This document shows, piece by piece, positions 35,721-43,916 of a stretch of 64,000 nt of DNA. The stretch comes from Corynebacterium kroppenstedtii. GTDB taxonomy: Bacteria; Actinomycetota; Actinomycetes; Mycobacteriales; Mycobacteriaceae. The notes beneath the pieces were generated by a model. It was given only the letters and a program-made list of their open reading frames with translations. It was not told the DNA's origin and ran no database searches. Position numbers and translations under genes: made by a program. The stretch covers positions 2,108,001 to 2,172,000 of the forward strand of contig NZ_CP069792.1 of NCBI RefSeq assembly GCF_016894245.1. Direction: 5' to 3'. How positions within the stretch are numbered: the first letter of the stretch is position 1; each line of letters opens with the position of its first letter.

Positions 35721-37103
35721 GTGACTTCTGCTACCCGAGCGCCGAGTTCCACTACCGCCTCCCCTGGTACAGTCTCCCCAATGACAGATCCATCGATGCG
35801 TCGGAAAATTATCGTCGCATCCATGGTCGGAACAACAATCGAGTTTTATGATTTCTATGTTTACGCCACAGCTGCGGTAGCGGTTTTTCCCTATTTATTC
35901 TTTCCAGATAATGACGACCCTACCGTTAAACTTTTCGCATCCTTTGCGACGTTCGGACTCGCTTTTCTCGGTCGGCCACTCGGCTCCGTCGTCTTTGGGC
36001 ACTTCGGTGACCGAATCGGTCGCAAAGCAACGCTAGTCGCCTCGCTGCTCACCATGGGTATAGCGACATTCATCATTGGTTTATTACCGACGTATGAAAC
36101 TATTGGTTTATTCGCGCCGGCACTTTTAGCACTCATGAGGTTTAGCCAGGGGCTCGGCCTTGGTGGAGAATGGTCAGGAGCCGCACTTCTGGCCACAGAA
36201 ACCGCATCAAAAGACAAAAGAGCATGGGCTGCGATGTGGCCGCAATTGGGAGCACCAATTGGTTTCTTGGTGGCCAACGGGTCCTTCCTCATCCTCGCGA
36301 CCACATTGGGTTACACCATCGGTGACACGTCTGGCGCATTCATGTCATGGGGATGGCGTATTCCGTTCCTCTTTTCCTCAGTCATGGTCATTATCGGCCT
36401 ATGGGTTCGTTTCTCATTAGAAGAAACCCCCGTCTTCAAAAAAGCCGTCGAATCCGGCAAGCGAGTCGACGCACCACTGGCAGAGGTCTTCAAGACGTCA
36501 TGGATTCAAATCATCCAAGGCACCTTCGTCATGGTGTCCTGCTATACGCTCTTTTACCTCATTACCACGTGGATTTTGTCGTACGGCATTGGGAAACCTG
36601 AAGACTCAGCGGGGCTGGGAATTCCCTACGAAGAATTCCTTGTTCTCCAGCTCATCTCTGTACTGATGTTTATGGGAACTATTCCCTTTACAGCTCTGAG
36701 TGCCGATAAACGAGGCCGTCGGAAATCATTACTCACGTCATCGGTCGCCATGCTCGTTTTCGCGGCCCTGTTCCCTGTGTTGCTGAACTCTGAGTCAGCG
36801 AACGAAATGACGGTATTGATCTTCCTCATCGTGGGAATGGGTGTGATGGGGTGCATTTTCAGCCCCATGTCCGCAGTTCTGCCCGAGCTCTTCCCCACTA
36901 ACGTCCGCTACACCGGATCGGGAATTGCGTACAACCTTGCGTCGATTCTGGGAGCTGCCATCGCGCCCTTCATCGCAACATGGCTTGTTACTCGGTTCAG
37001 TGTCGATATGGTCGGTCTATACCTCGCTGTCACCACGGTGATATCCATAATCGCTATTTGGGTAATCCCAGAAACTAAGCACAAAGACATGAGCGAAACG
37101 TAG
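35721..37103 (+). CDS. MHS-type MFS metabolite:H+ symporter
   Basis: The 460-residue protein has 12 transmembrane segments. It shows the MFS loop 2-3 motif GHFGDRIGRKATL, the family stretch RFSQGLGLGGEWSGAALLATE, and FELFPTNVRYTGSGI-like LPELFPTNVRYTGSGIAYNLASILGAAIAPF near helix 10. These place it in the metabolite:H+ symporter family (shikimate, proline betaine, alpha-ketoglutarate type); the substrate cannot be told. The GTG start has AGAAGGAC upstream; two further starts follow within 21 codons. It is monocistronic with a good terminator. Confidence 0.88.
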   Translation: MTSATRAPSSTTASPGTVSPMTDPSMRRKIIVASMVGTTIEFYDFYVYATAAVAVFPYLFFPDNDDPTVKLFASFATFGLAFLGRPLGSVVFGHFGDRIGRKATLVASLLTMGIATFIIGLLPTYETIGLFAPALLALMRFSQGLGLGGEWSGAALLATETASKDKRAWAAMWPQLGAPIGFLVANGSFLILATTLGYTIGDTSGAFMSWGWRIPFLFSSVMVIIGLWVRFSLEETPVFKKAVESGKRVDAPLAEVFKTSWIQIIQGTFVMVSCYTLFYLITTWILSYGIGKPEDSAGLGIPYEEFLVLQLISVLMFMGTIPFTALSADKRGRRKSLLTSSVAMLVFAALFPVLLNSESANEMTVLIFLIVGMGVMGCIFSPMSAVLPELFPTNVRYTGSGIAYNLASILGAAIAPFIATWLVTRFSVDMVGLYLAVTTVISIIAIWVIPETKHKDMSET

Positions 37104-37117
37104 TGAAACATAACGTG

Positions 37118-37140
37118 ACGTAGAGCAACAGCCTCTACGT
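37118..37140 (+). terminator. Terminator after MHS transporter
   Basis: A perfect 8-bp stem ACGTAGAG/CTCTACGT with a 7-nt loop begins 15 bp after the transporter stop and is followed by the T-rich TTCGTTCTC. This fits an intrinsic terminator. Confidence 0.75.
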
Positions 37141-37290
37141 TTCGTTCTCACCCACTCTCCTATTCCTGGTCACACAACGGTCTGTTTTACAATCGGTACA
37201 CGACTTTTCAGCCGAAGCTAGTGTGACTCATCGACCATGTGGCCGACGTGCTGGCACGGATCAGTTCCCTGCGACAACGAGGACAAGGAT

Positions 37291-37827
37291 ATGGCGGCGT
37301 CAACGAACTCATCAGATACAAATAAGGGTCCGGTCATCGACGGAGCAACCGAAGGTGACCGCGAGGAGCTAACATATGAAAAGTTCGGTTGCGCCATGCG
37401 TGAGCTCGCTCAAACAATCATTGATGACTATGAGCCCGACCTTATCTTGTCCATTGCTCGCGGTGGTCTCCTGATTGGTGGTGCGCTCGGATACGCCATG
37501 GGGATTAAAAACGTATCGGTCATCAATGTCGAGTTTTATACCGGCATCAATGAGCGCCTTGAAACACCCATCATGCTGCCACCCACTCCGGACGCGGTAG
37601 ATCTCACGGGAATGAAAGTCCTCATTGCCGACGACGTCGCCGATACTGGAAAAACGCTGGAGCTCGTGCAGGAATTCTGCAAAGAAACGGTCAAAGAGTC
37701 CCGCACTGCGGTTATTTACGAAAAACCTCAGTCAGTAATTAAATCGGACTACGTATGGAAATACACAGATAAGTGGATTAATTTCCCGTGGTCAACCCTG
37801 CCCCCGGTTAAGCCCAGTAACAAGTAA
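37291..37827 (+). CDS. Phosphoribosyltransferase-family protein
   Basis: The 178-residue protein is of the type I PRTase fold. The PRPP-binding signature is MKVLIADDVADTGKTLEL, preceded by LILSIARGGLLIGGALGYAMG (PPi loop) and followed by a hood region ending VWKYTDKWINFPWSTLPPV. The WKYTDxWINFPWS end resembles xanthine/guanine-type bacterial and archaeal enzymes, so purine salvage is likely but not certain. ATG 37291 has AAGGA five nt upstream; the earlier ATG at 37237 would add 18 Cys/Trp-rich residues and is rejected. Confidence 0.82.
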   Translation: MAASTNSSDTNKGPVIDGATEGDREELTYEKFGCAMRELAQTIIDDYEPDLILSIARGGLLIGGALGYAMGIKNVSVINVEFYTGINERLETPIMLPPTPDAVDLTGMKVLIADDVADTGKTLELVQEFCKETVKESRTAVIYEKPQSVIKSDYVWKYTDKWINFPWSTLPPVKPSNK

Positions 37828-37980
37828 TCCTTGCCCCATGAGCAATGGGATACTCGCCGTAGCAGCTCCAATGCACGTCGCAGGCAACATGGAGTAGCCT
37901 AGAGCGCTTGAGAGCAAGACTACTGCCGGGGCTCTCGTCGGTGACTACGCGATTTGAGTTGATTGGGGTGTGAGCGAAGC

Positions 37981-38748
37981 ATGTTCGACGTCAATATGCT
38001 GATCAATACTTTCGGCTTCATTGGCGTCCTCGTCATCATCTTCATGGAAACCGGCATGCTCATCGGCTTCATCTTTCCCGGCGATACTCTGCTATTCACC
38101 GCGGGTATTTTGGCAGCCCAGCCTCACCCCTTCGCGCACGTGTGGCAACTCATGCTCACCGTTCCCCTCGCCGCAATCGCAGGCGACCAAGTCGGCTTCT
38201 TGTTTGGACGCAAGGTTGGCCCACGAGTTCTCGAATCCAGAGCGATGACCTGGATGGGTCCGCGAGCCCTTGATCGCACTCATCATTTCTTTGATCGATT
38301 CGGCGCGCCCACAGTCATGCTTGCGCGTTTCATCGGAGTAGTTCGCACACTTACGCCCGTCGTTGCAGGCGTTTCTGGCATGAAACACCGAACGTTCACT
38401 CTTTGGTCCGTCATCGGAAGCACGATATGGGGCGCAGGAGTGATAGCAATTGGATACTGGTTAGGGGGTATTCCTCTAATCGACAAATACGTTCACTGGT
38501 TTATCATTCTTGGATTGTTGTCCGTCGTCATACCGGCTTTGTTCAAGGCCACCCAACTCGCGTGGAGAAAGCACCGCAGTAACCGGGATCAGACCAATCA
38601 GAATGCCCAGGGCACCCAGGACGCTAAGGAAGACTCCGCAGACGTTGCGTCGGAATCCGTTGCCGAGCCTTCCACCGCCCCTTCCTCTACTCGCTCTTCT
38701 TCGGCTTTAGAAGAACAAACTGAGCGACATCCAATTCACCGCGCATAA
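37981..38748 (+). CDS. DedA-family membrane protein
   Basis: The 255-residue protein has four to five hydrophobic segments. It shows the DedA/SNARE-assoc motifs GFIFPGDTLLFTAGILA, GDQVGFLFGRKVGPRVL, FFDRFGAPTVMLARFIGVVRTLTPVVAGVSGM (with the conserved FxRFxPxVRT-like pattern) and SVIGSTIWGAGVIAIGYWLG. DedA proteins translocate undecaprenyl phosphate or other lipids across the membrane in relatives. The last 60 residues are a low-complexity Ser/Asn/Glu tail. Its final 62 bp overlap the 3' end of the convergent CFA-like gene. Confidence 0.88.
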   Translation: MFDVNMLINTFGFIGVLVIIFMETGMLIGFIFPGDTLLFTAGILAAQPHPFAHVWQLMLTVPLAAIAGDQVGFLFGRKVGPRVLESRAMTWMGPRALDRTHHFFDRFGAPTVMLARFIGVVRTLTPVVAGVSGMKHRTFTLWSVIGSTIWGAGVIAIGYWLGGIPLIDKYVHWFIILGLLSVVIPALFKATQLAWRKHRSNRDQTNQNAQGTQDAKEDSADVASESVAEPSTAPSSTRSSSALEEQTERHPIHRA

Positions 38749-40030
38749 ACAAGGCTTCTTGCAGCGCTAAGACATAGAACCACAAACGTCGGTAAACACG
38801 ATCAAAACCGGCAGCTGCTGCAGCATCGCGATTAATCGCGAATTCGCGTCGCCACAGTGGCAACGTGACACGCAAATGATCGCCGCAATGGACCTCGGCC
38901 CGTTCCACCAGATCGGTATACCGCATTAGCGCATCGCGGACATTCTCCACCGTCGGATATTCCAACGCTGGCCACACATAACCACGCATGATCCCGAGAG
39001 CTTGGAGAGAGTTCTCCGAAAGCCCAGTGTTGATGACGCTCTGTATGCATGCCCGACCGCCGGGAGACAGCATCCGCCCAATTGCTCGCAAAAACGGGCG
39101 CAAGCCTCCTACGCCCATCGTTTCCATGCGTTCAACCGACATGATTGCGTCATACACACCCGACCATTGACGGGGGCTCGGTATCGGCCCACTGATGGTT
39201 TCCACGTGAACAGCACCCGCCAGCTTCTCTTCCCACACAATGCGCCGTATGTCCTCAGCGTAAACGGGGTCCGACGTGAGAACATCGACGGTGGCGCCTC
39301 GTCGAGCAGCAGTCACGGCAAGCGTCGCACTCGATGCTGGGAACTCGAGCACTCGCGAACCAGGCCCGACGCGACATTCATCCAGCATTTGGTTCACGCG
39401 TCGGTACTGGGCGGACTCGATATCGTCATATGACACCGACTGTGGCGATTCGTACCGTGTCACGTCGACAATGGTGGTTTTGTTTTTCCAATTCAGCGTC
39501 TCAGTGACAGATGTCCGCGAGCTCGTCGCAAACAGGGGGCTTCCCCAAGTTTTTGAGGGGCCCGTACAGAGTTCGATGAGTTCAAGTGGCAGTTCACCTG
39601 CACGAGGAACGCCGGTCACTTTGTTCCGCGACCACCGGGACAGCATTTTCCCCCACCCTGCCTCGATGTCGTGATCGAGCAGGGTTGCTAACACATCTGC
39701 AAGAGGTATCGCATCCCATTCCCCCGCGACGTACCCTTCACCTAGGCCAAGGAAACCTGAGTCAACCATGCGGTTCATGACATTAGGGTCATACACCGAC
39801 ATCCGCATCGGTTCCGAGGAAAATACTGCTTCAGGGTTGTAGGCAATAGGTGGTTCGGGATCGATGTCTCCAATCCCGATGGGTTCGTCCGGTACGGAAA
39901 TATCTACTGAGTCGAGGAACTCTTCGAGTCGATCATGGACTGCACTGGCTCTCGCCCCCATCATTGGTGCGGAGGGTTCTCGGACGAGATTAGGCCACGT
40001 TGTGGGGTCAATATGCCCTTTATTTTTCAC
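38687..40030 (-). CDS. CFA-synthase-like methyltransferase with degenerate SAM motif
   Basis: The 447-residue protein aligns with cyclopropane-fatty-acyl-phospholipid synthases in layout. An N-terminal domain carries SVYDPNVMNRMVDSGFLGLGEGYVAGEWDAIPLADVLATLLDHD (the family's GExYMxGxW region). A Rossmann-like methyltransferase domain follows, containing YDAIMSVERMETMGVGGLRPFLRAIGRMLSPGGRACIQSV, where VERMETMG replaces the usual xExxEHVG. The SAM motif I, normally VLEIGCGWG, reads VLEFPASSATLAV (residues about 227-239), with the glycines lost. The bicarbonate-site Tyr/His region is only partly kept. It may be catalytically altered or inactive. GTG start 40030 has GGAG upstream. Confidence 0.75.
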   Translation of the reverse strand: MKNKGHIDPTTWPNLVREPSAPMMGARASAVHDRLEEFLDSVDISVPDEPIGIGDIDPEPPIAYNPEAVFSSEPMRMSVYDPNVMNRMVDSGFLGLGEGYVAGEWDAIPLADVLATLLDHDIEAGWGKMLSRWSRNKVTGVPRAGELPLELIELCTGPSKTWGSPLFATSSRTSVTETLNWKNKTTIVDVTRYESPQSVSYDDIESAQYRRVNQMLDECRVGPGSRVLEFPASSATLAVTAARRGATVDVLTSDPVYAEDIRRIVWEEKLAGAVHVETISGPIPSPRQWSGVYDAIMSVERMETMGVGGLRPFLRAIGRMLSPGGRACIQSVINTGLSENSLQALGIMRGYVWPALEYPTVENVRDALMRYTDLVERAEVHCGDHLRVTLPLWRREFAINRDAAAAAGFDRVYRRLWFYVLALQEALFMRGELDVAQFVLLKPKKSE

Positions 40031-40357
40031 CTGAGCGGCTACTCCCTTCCGATCATTCGTGCCGACGCTGACCCCTTTAGTGCTGGTATATGCGCCTTTT
40101 TATTACTTTCTACCCGCCCTAAAATTACCGCGGATAAGGACGTGATAGTTTGCACCACGCCACACTTGCCCGCAGGCCGTCAAGAGTCACTCAGTAATCA
40201 TCGACTAGCTTCGCGAATGAACCCGGCAATTACCACACTTACGCCTGACACTATAGTGTGATTGGTTACATACTGTGTGATCCGACATACACTGATGTGT
40301 GGCGACACTTTTCGTGATTCCTTGACCACGCACGATATATCCCACCGAAGGAAACCT
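40031..40357. other. 327-bp divergent promoter region between CFA-like gene and ndh
   Basis: No gene is apparent. The ndh-proximal part holds a promoter-like pair and a palindrome, listed separately. Short near-repeats of TGTGTG and CACTGATGTGTG follow (about 40274-40305). The CFA-proximal part is AT-rich (ATATGCGCCTTTTTATTACTTTC near 40087-40109) and may hold the minus-strand promoter. Confidence 0.5.
40230..40259 (+). promoter_or_regulatory. Candidate ndh promoter with palindromic operator
   Basis: TTACCA (40230-40235), a 16-bp spacer and TATAGT (40252-40257) form a -35/-10 pair. The -10 is embedded in the perfect 12-bp palindrome ACACTATAGTGT (40248-40259). A protein bound there would cover the -10. 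The predicted transcript has a leader of about 95 nt before the ndh ATG. Confidence 0.5.
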
Positions 40358-41794
40358 ATGCCCTCCGAAAAAATGAACCACAACGTTCCCGCTTCCCACG
40401 ATTCTCAGCACCGCGTCGTTATCATCGGCGCCGGATTCGGCGGAATTTTCGCGGCGAAGCGACTTGCCAACGAAAATGTCGACGTCACAATCATCGATCG
40501 AAACAATACCCACGTCTTTCAACCGCTGCTGTATCAAGTAGCAACCGGTATTCTCTCCCCGGGAGAAATAGCCTCATCGATTCGGCAAATCTTCCATGCT
40601 GATCCCAACATTCATGTCGCACGAGGCGAAGTCCAGAATGTTGACACAGAAGCGAAGACCGTTACAGCGTCGCAAGATGATCACGAGTTAGTGTTTCCTT
40701 ACGACTCCTTGATCGTTGCGGCTGGTGCGGGCCAATCCTACTTCGGCAACGACCAATTCGCGAAGTACGCACCGGGGATGAAGAGCATCGACGACGCCCT
40801 TGAGATTCGTTCTCGCATTATTAGCGCATTCGAACGTGCCGAGATGACAACAGATCAGCGTGAGCGCGATCGCCTTCTCACCTTCGCCATCGTCGGCGCA
40901 GGTCCCACCGGTGTCGAGCTAGCCGGGCAGGTTGCCGAGATGGCGAACCGCACACTGACGGGCGAATACTCCAACTTCGACCCTGCGGACGCGCGCATCA
41001 TACTTATCGACGGAGCTCCCCAGGTACTACCGCCGTTTGGCAAGCGATTGGGCAGAAAAGCCGCCAATCAACTACGCCGTATGGGAGTTGAAATCGTTCT
41101 TGGCTCGATAGTGACTGACGTGAACAAACGCGGTCTTACGTACAAGAATCTCGAGTCGGGTGAAGAGACGACTATCGAGGCCTCGTGCAAGATTTGGTCT
41201 GCCGGTGTTGCAGCCTCTCCTCTCGGCGCCATCATCGCACAACAAAGTGGTGTCGACGTCGACCGCGCCGGGCGTGTACCCGTCAATCCTGACCTCACCG
41301 TGGGTAACCACCGTGATGTCTTCGTTGTCGGCGACATGATGTCACTCGATAGGCTCCCTGGTGTTGCCCAGGTGGCTATCCAGGGTGGCAAGTATGCTGC
41401 CGAACAGATCGCCCAGGAAGCACGGGGACGGTCATATGAGGAGCGCCCCGACTTTGAGTACTTTGACAAGGGCTCGATGGCCACAGTGTCCCGATTCCAG
41501 GCCGTCGTTAAGCTGGATAAAGTTGAATTCGCTGGATTCTTTGGATGGGTCACGTGGCTGCTAGTTCACTTAGCCTTCATTGTGGGCTTCCGCAACAGGC
41601 TGGTGTCGATGGTCAGCTGGGGGCTCAATTCCATTTCCCCCAAGCGGTGGCACTTGGACACCACCCAGCAGCAGCTTTATGCACGCAACGGGTTGGACAA
41701 ATTAGCAGTCGAATCACCCAAGGCTGCAGAGGTGCGGGAGACCCGGAAACTGGGTACCCCTAACCCTGCTGAGAAGTGGAAGACTGCGGAATAA
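40358..41794 (+). CDS. ndh: Ndh, type II NADH:quinone dehydrogenase
   Basis: This single-subunit, non-proton-pumping flavoprotein passes electrons from NADH to menaquinone at the inner face of the membrane. The 478-residue protein has an FAD-binding motif near the N-terminus (VVIIGAGFGGIFAAKRLAN), an NADH-binding motif (FAIVGAGPTGVELAGQVAEMA), the second FAD contact VFVVGDMMSLDRLPGVAQVAIQGGKYAA, and a C-terminal membrane-binding amphipathic region (FFGWVTWLLVHLAFIVGFRNRL). ATG 40358 has AAGGAAACC upstream; the longer frame from 40262 lacks conservation. The last 35 bp overlap the convergent thioesterase gene. Confidence 0.93.
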   Translation: MPSEKMNHNVPASHDSQHRVVIIGAGFGGIFAAKRLANENVDVTIIDRNNTHVFQPLLYQVATGILSPGEIASSIRQIFHADPNIHVARGEVQNVDTEAKTVTASQDDHELVFPYDSLIVAAGAGQSYFGNDQFAKYAPGMKSIDDALEIRSRIISAFERAEMTTDQRERDRLLTFAIVGAGPTGVELAGQVAEMANRTLTGEYSNFDPADARIILIDGAPQVLPPFGKRLGRKAANQLRRMGVEIVLGSIVTDVNKRGLTYKNLESGEETTIEASCKIWSAGVAASPLGAIIAQQSGVDVDRAGRVPVNPDLTVGNHRDVFVVGDMMSLDRLPGVAQVAIQGGKYAAEQIAQEARGRSYEERPDFEYFDKGSMATVSRFQAVVKLDKVEFAGFFGWVTWLLVHLAFIVGFRNRLVSMVSWGLNSISPKRWHLDTTQQQLYARNGLDKLAVESPKAAEVRETRKLGTPNPAEKWKTAE

Positions 41795-42317
41795 CTGAGG
41801 TTCGAAGGTTTGTCCGCGCAACAAGCTTCTCAGTTTGTTCATTCGCGATAAGGACTTCCCATACCTGGAAAGTCCGGCCAAGGTTGACCGGCCGTGCGAT
41901 TGCACGCAAGATATCCCCTGGGCGCGACGGGCGAAAGAAATCTGTGTTGTTGTTCACTCCCATCACAGTTGCTTGTCCCCCAGCGGCGATATATCCCGCG
42001 ATAGATGCAATAGACTCACCAATCGCGCAGTACACACCACCATTCGTCACACCCCACGGCTGAACATGGCGCTGATCAATCACGATCCTGCCCTCAACTC
42101 TGTCGGGGCCAACCGCGGTAAAGGTCATGCCCAGAGTTTGGTCTAATCCGTGCGGAAGAGCAGAGCTAGATACCGTTTCAGGAGTTCCCTCTGAAAAACC
42201 ATTCCCACCCGTATGGTTTGTCTCGCCTCCGTACACGGCACCGCCATTGAGCTCAGCCAATTCCTCATCAGTTAATTGACGCTGCGTGGAAATTCCGAAT
42301 TTCTCGACAAAACTCAT
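41760..42317 (-). CDS. PaaI-type hot-dog thioesterase
   Basis: The 185-residue protein carries a hot-dog fold domain in its C-terminal two thirds: GMTFTAVGPDRVEGRIVIDQRHVQPWGVTNGGVYCAIGESIASIAGYIA, followed by GVNNNTDFFRPSRPGDILRAIARPVNLGRTFQVWEVLI. The HxQxxGxxxGG-like VQPWGVTNGGVYCAIGE segment holds the expected catalytic Asn/Gly and Glu. It probably hydrolyses an acyl-CoA; the substrate is unknown. The N-terminal 50 residues are variable. It sits head-to-head with gnd, as the homologous gene does near gnd in mycobacteria. Confidence 0.83.
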   Translation of the reverse strand: MSFVEKFGISTQRQLTDEELAELNGGAVYGGETNHTGGNGFSEGTPETVSSSALPHGLDQTLGMTFTAVGPDRVEGRIVIDQRHVQPWGVTNGGVYCAIGESIASIAGYIAAGGQATVMGVNNNTDFFRPSRPGDILRAIARPVNLGRTFQVWEVLIANEQTEKLVARTNLRTSVIPQSSTSQQG

Positions 42318-42370
42318 AGATCACCATCGTACTGACATATGCACTGTCAGACGTCAGAAATAGAACACGC

Positions 42371-42376
42371 TAGACT
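42371..42376 (+). promoter_or_regulatory. Candidate -10 of leaderless gnd
   Basis: TAGACT is followed by 8 nt and the gnd ATG at 42385. The GAGGG in between is too close to the start to act as a normal ribosome binding site. Confidence 0.45.
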
Positions 42377-42384
42377 CGAGGGTC

Positions 42385-43848
42385 ATGAGTGATACCTCCA
42401 CAACACAAGGCAACCTAGCCAATATCGGAGTCGTCGGGCTCGCAGTGATGGGCTCAAATATTGCCCGTAATTTTGCATCGCACGGCTACACGGTCGCGGT
42501 GTACAACCGTTCTCACGAAAAAACCGACGCGTTTATGTCGGACTTTGGTGAAACAGGTTCATTCGTCGCGTCGTCGACGATTGAAGAGTTCGTTGCTTCC
42601 CTCGAGCGCCCGCGTCGCGCCCTCATCATGGTTAAAGCTGGTGCGGCTACCGATGCTGTCATTTCACAACTTGCGGATGCTATGGAGGAAGGCGACATCA
42701 TTATTGATGGCGGTAACTCTCTATACACGGATACGATCCGTCGCGAACGGGAAATTGCCGCTCGCGGGTTGCACTTCGTCGGGGCGGGGATTTCCGGTGG
42801 TGAGGAAGGCGCTCTTAACGGCCCCTCCATCATGCCTGGTGGCCCCCAGGAGTCATACGAATCTCTTGGTCCATTACTGGAATCTATTGCCGCACAGGTT
42901 GACGGCACACCGTGCTGCACCCACATCGGTCCTAATGGCGCAGGGCACTTCGTGAAAATGGTTCACAATGGCATTGAGTATGCCGATATGCAGGTCATTG
43001 GCGAGGCCTACCACCTGCTCCGCTACGGCGCGAACATAGAGCCAGCAGAGATCGCCGACGTTTTCCGGGAGTGGAATAAGGGCGATCTTGACTCCTACTT
43101 GGTTGAAATCACCGCAGAAGTCCTCTCCCATGTTGATAGTGAAACCGGAAAACCGCTCGTTGACGTCATCGTTGACAGCGCAGGCCAGAAGGGAACCGGC
43201 CGCTGGACGGTGAAAGCTGCCCTTGACCTGGGAATTCCTGTCACCGGTATCGGGGAAGCGGTCTTCGCACGCGCATTGTCTGGTGCTACCGCACAACGCA
43301 CTGCCACACAGGGGAACCTCCCCGGCGGTTCTCTCCGCTCACCCATTTCCGCTGAGGAACGGGAGAGCTTCATCGAGGACGTGCGACGGGCCCTCTACGC
43401 ATCGAAGATGGTGGCCTATGCCCAAGGTTTCGATGAAATTAAGGCCGGATCAGCAGAGCACGAATGGAACGTCGATCCCCGTGACTTAGCGACGATCTGG
43501 CGAGGCGGCTGCATCATTCGCGCGAAATTCCTTAACCGCATTCGCGAAGCCTATGATCAGGATCCGGACCTCCAGCTACTCCTCTTGGACCCGTACTTCA
43601 CGGAACAGATGTCCAACCTGGTTGATTCCTGGCGGCGCATTGTCGTATCTGCGACGGAAATGGGGCTACCTATCCCCGTCTTCGCGTCGTCATTGTCATA
43701 CTATGATTCGCTTCGTGCTGAGCGGCTTCCCGCGACACTCATTCAGGCACAGCGTGATTTCTTCGGCGCCCATACCTATCGCCGGATCGATAAAGATGGT
43801 TCCTTCCACACGCTGTGGTCGGGCGATCGCTCAGAGGTTGAAGCGTAA
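42385..43848 (+). CDS. gnd: Gnd, 6-phosphogluconate dehydrogenase (decarboxylating)
   Basis: Gnd is the pentose phosphate pathway enzyme that oxidises 6-phosphogluconate to ribulose 5-phosphate with NADP+. The 487-residue protein has a Rossmann motif IGVVGLAVMGSNIARNFASHGYTVAVYNRS, the substrate signature IIDGGNSLYTDTIRRE, the active-site block FVGAGISGGEEGALNGPSIMPGG, and the catalytic Lys/His region GPNGAGHFVKMVHNGIEYADMQ. DSAGQKGTGRWT and the C-terminal HTLWSGDRSE are also family-typical. Length is normal for the long bacterial form. Confidence 0.96.
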   Translation: MSDTSTTQGNLANIGVVGLAVMGSNIARNFASHGYTVAVYNRSHEKTDAFMSDFGETGSFVASSTIEEFVASLERPRRALIMVKAGAATDAVISQLADAMEEGDIIIDGGNSLYTDTIRREREIAARGLHFVGAGISGGEEGALNGPSIMPGGPQESYESLGPLLESIAAQVDGTPCCTHIGPNGAGHFVKMVHNGIEYADMQVIGEAYHLLRYGANIEPAEIADVFREWNKGDLDSYLVEITAEVLSHVDSETGKPLVDVIVDSAGQKGTGRWTVKAALDLGIPVTGIGEAVFARALSGATAQRTATQGNLPGGSLRSPISAEERESFIEDVRRALYASKMVAYAQGFDEIKAGSAEHEWNVDPRDLATIWRGGCIIRAKFLNRIREAYDQDPDLQLLLLDPYFTEQMSNLVDSWRRIVVSATEMGLPIPVFASSLSYYDSLRAERLPATLIQAQRDFFGAHTYRRIDKDGSFHTLWSGDRSEVEA

Positions 43849-43916
43849 CTGACGACTGGTCACTCCCCTGTCGGGATTACTCCCGTCGTCTGGCGGATCT
43901 ACACTAGCTACCAACT

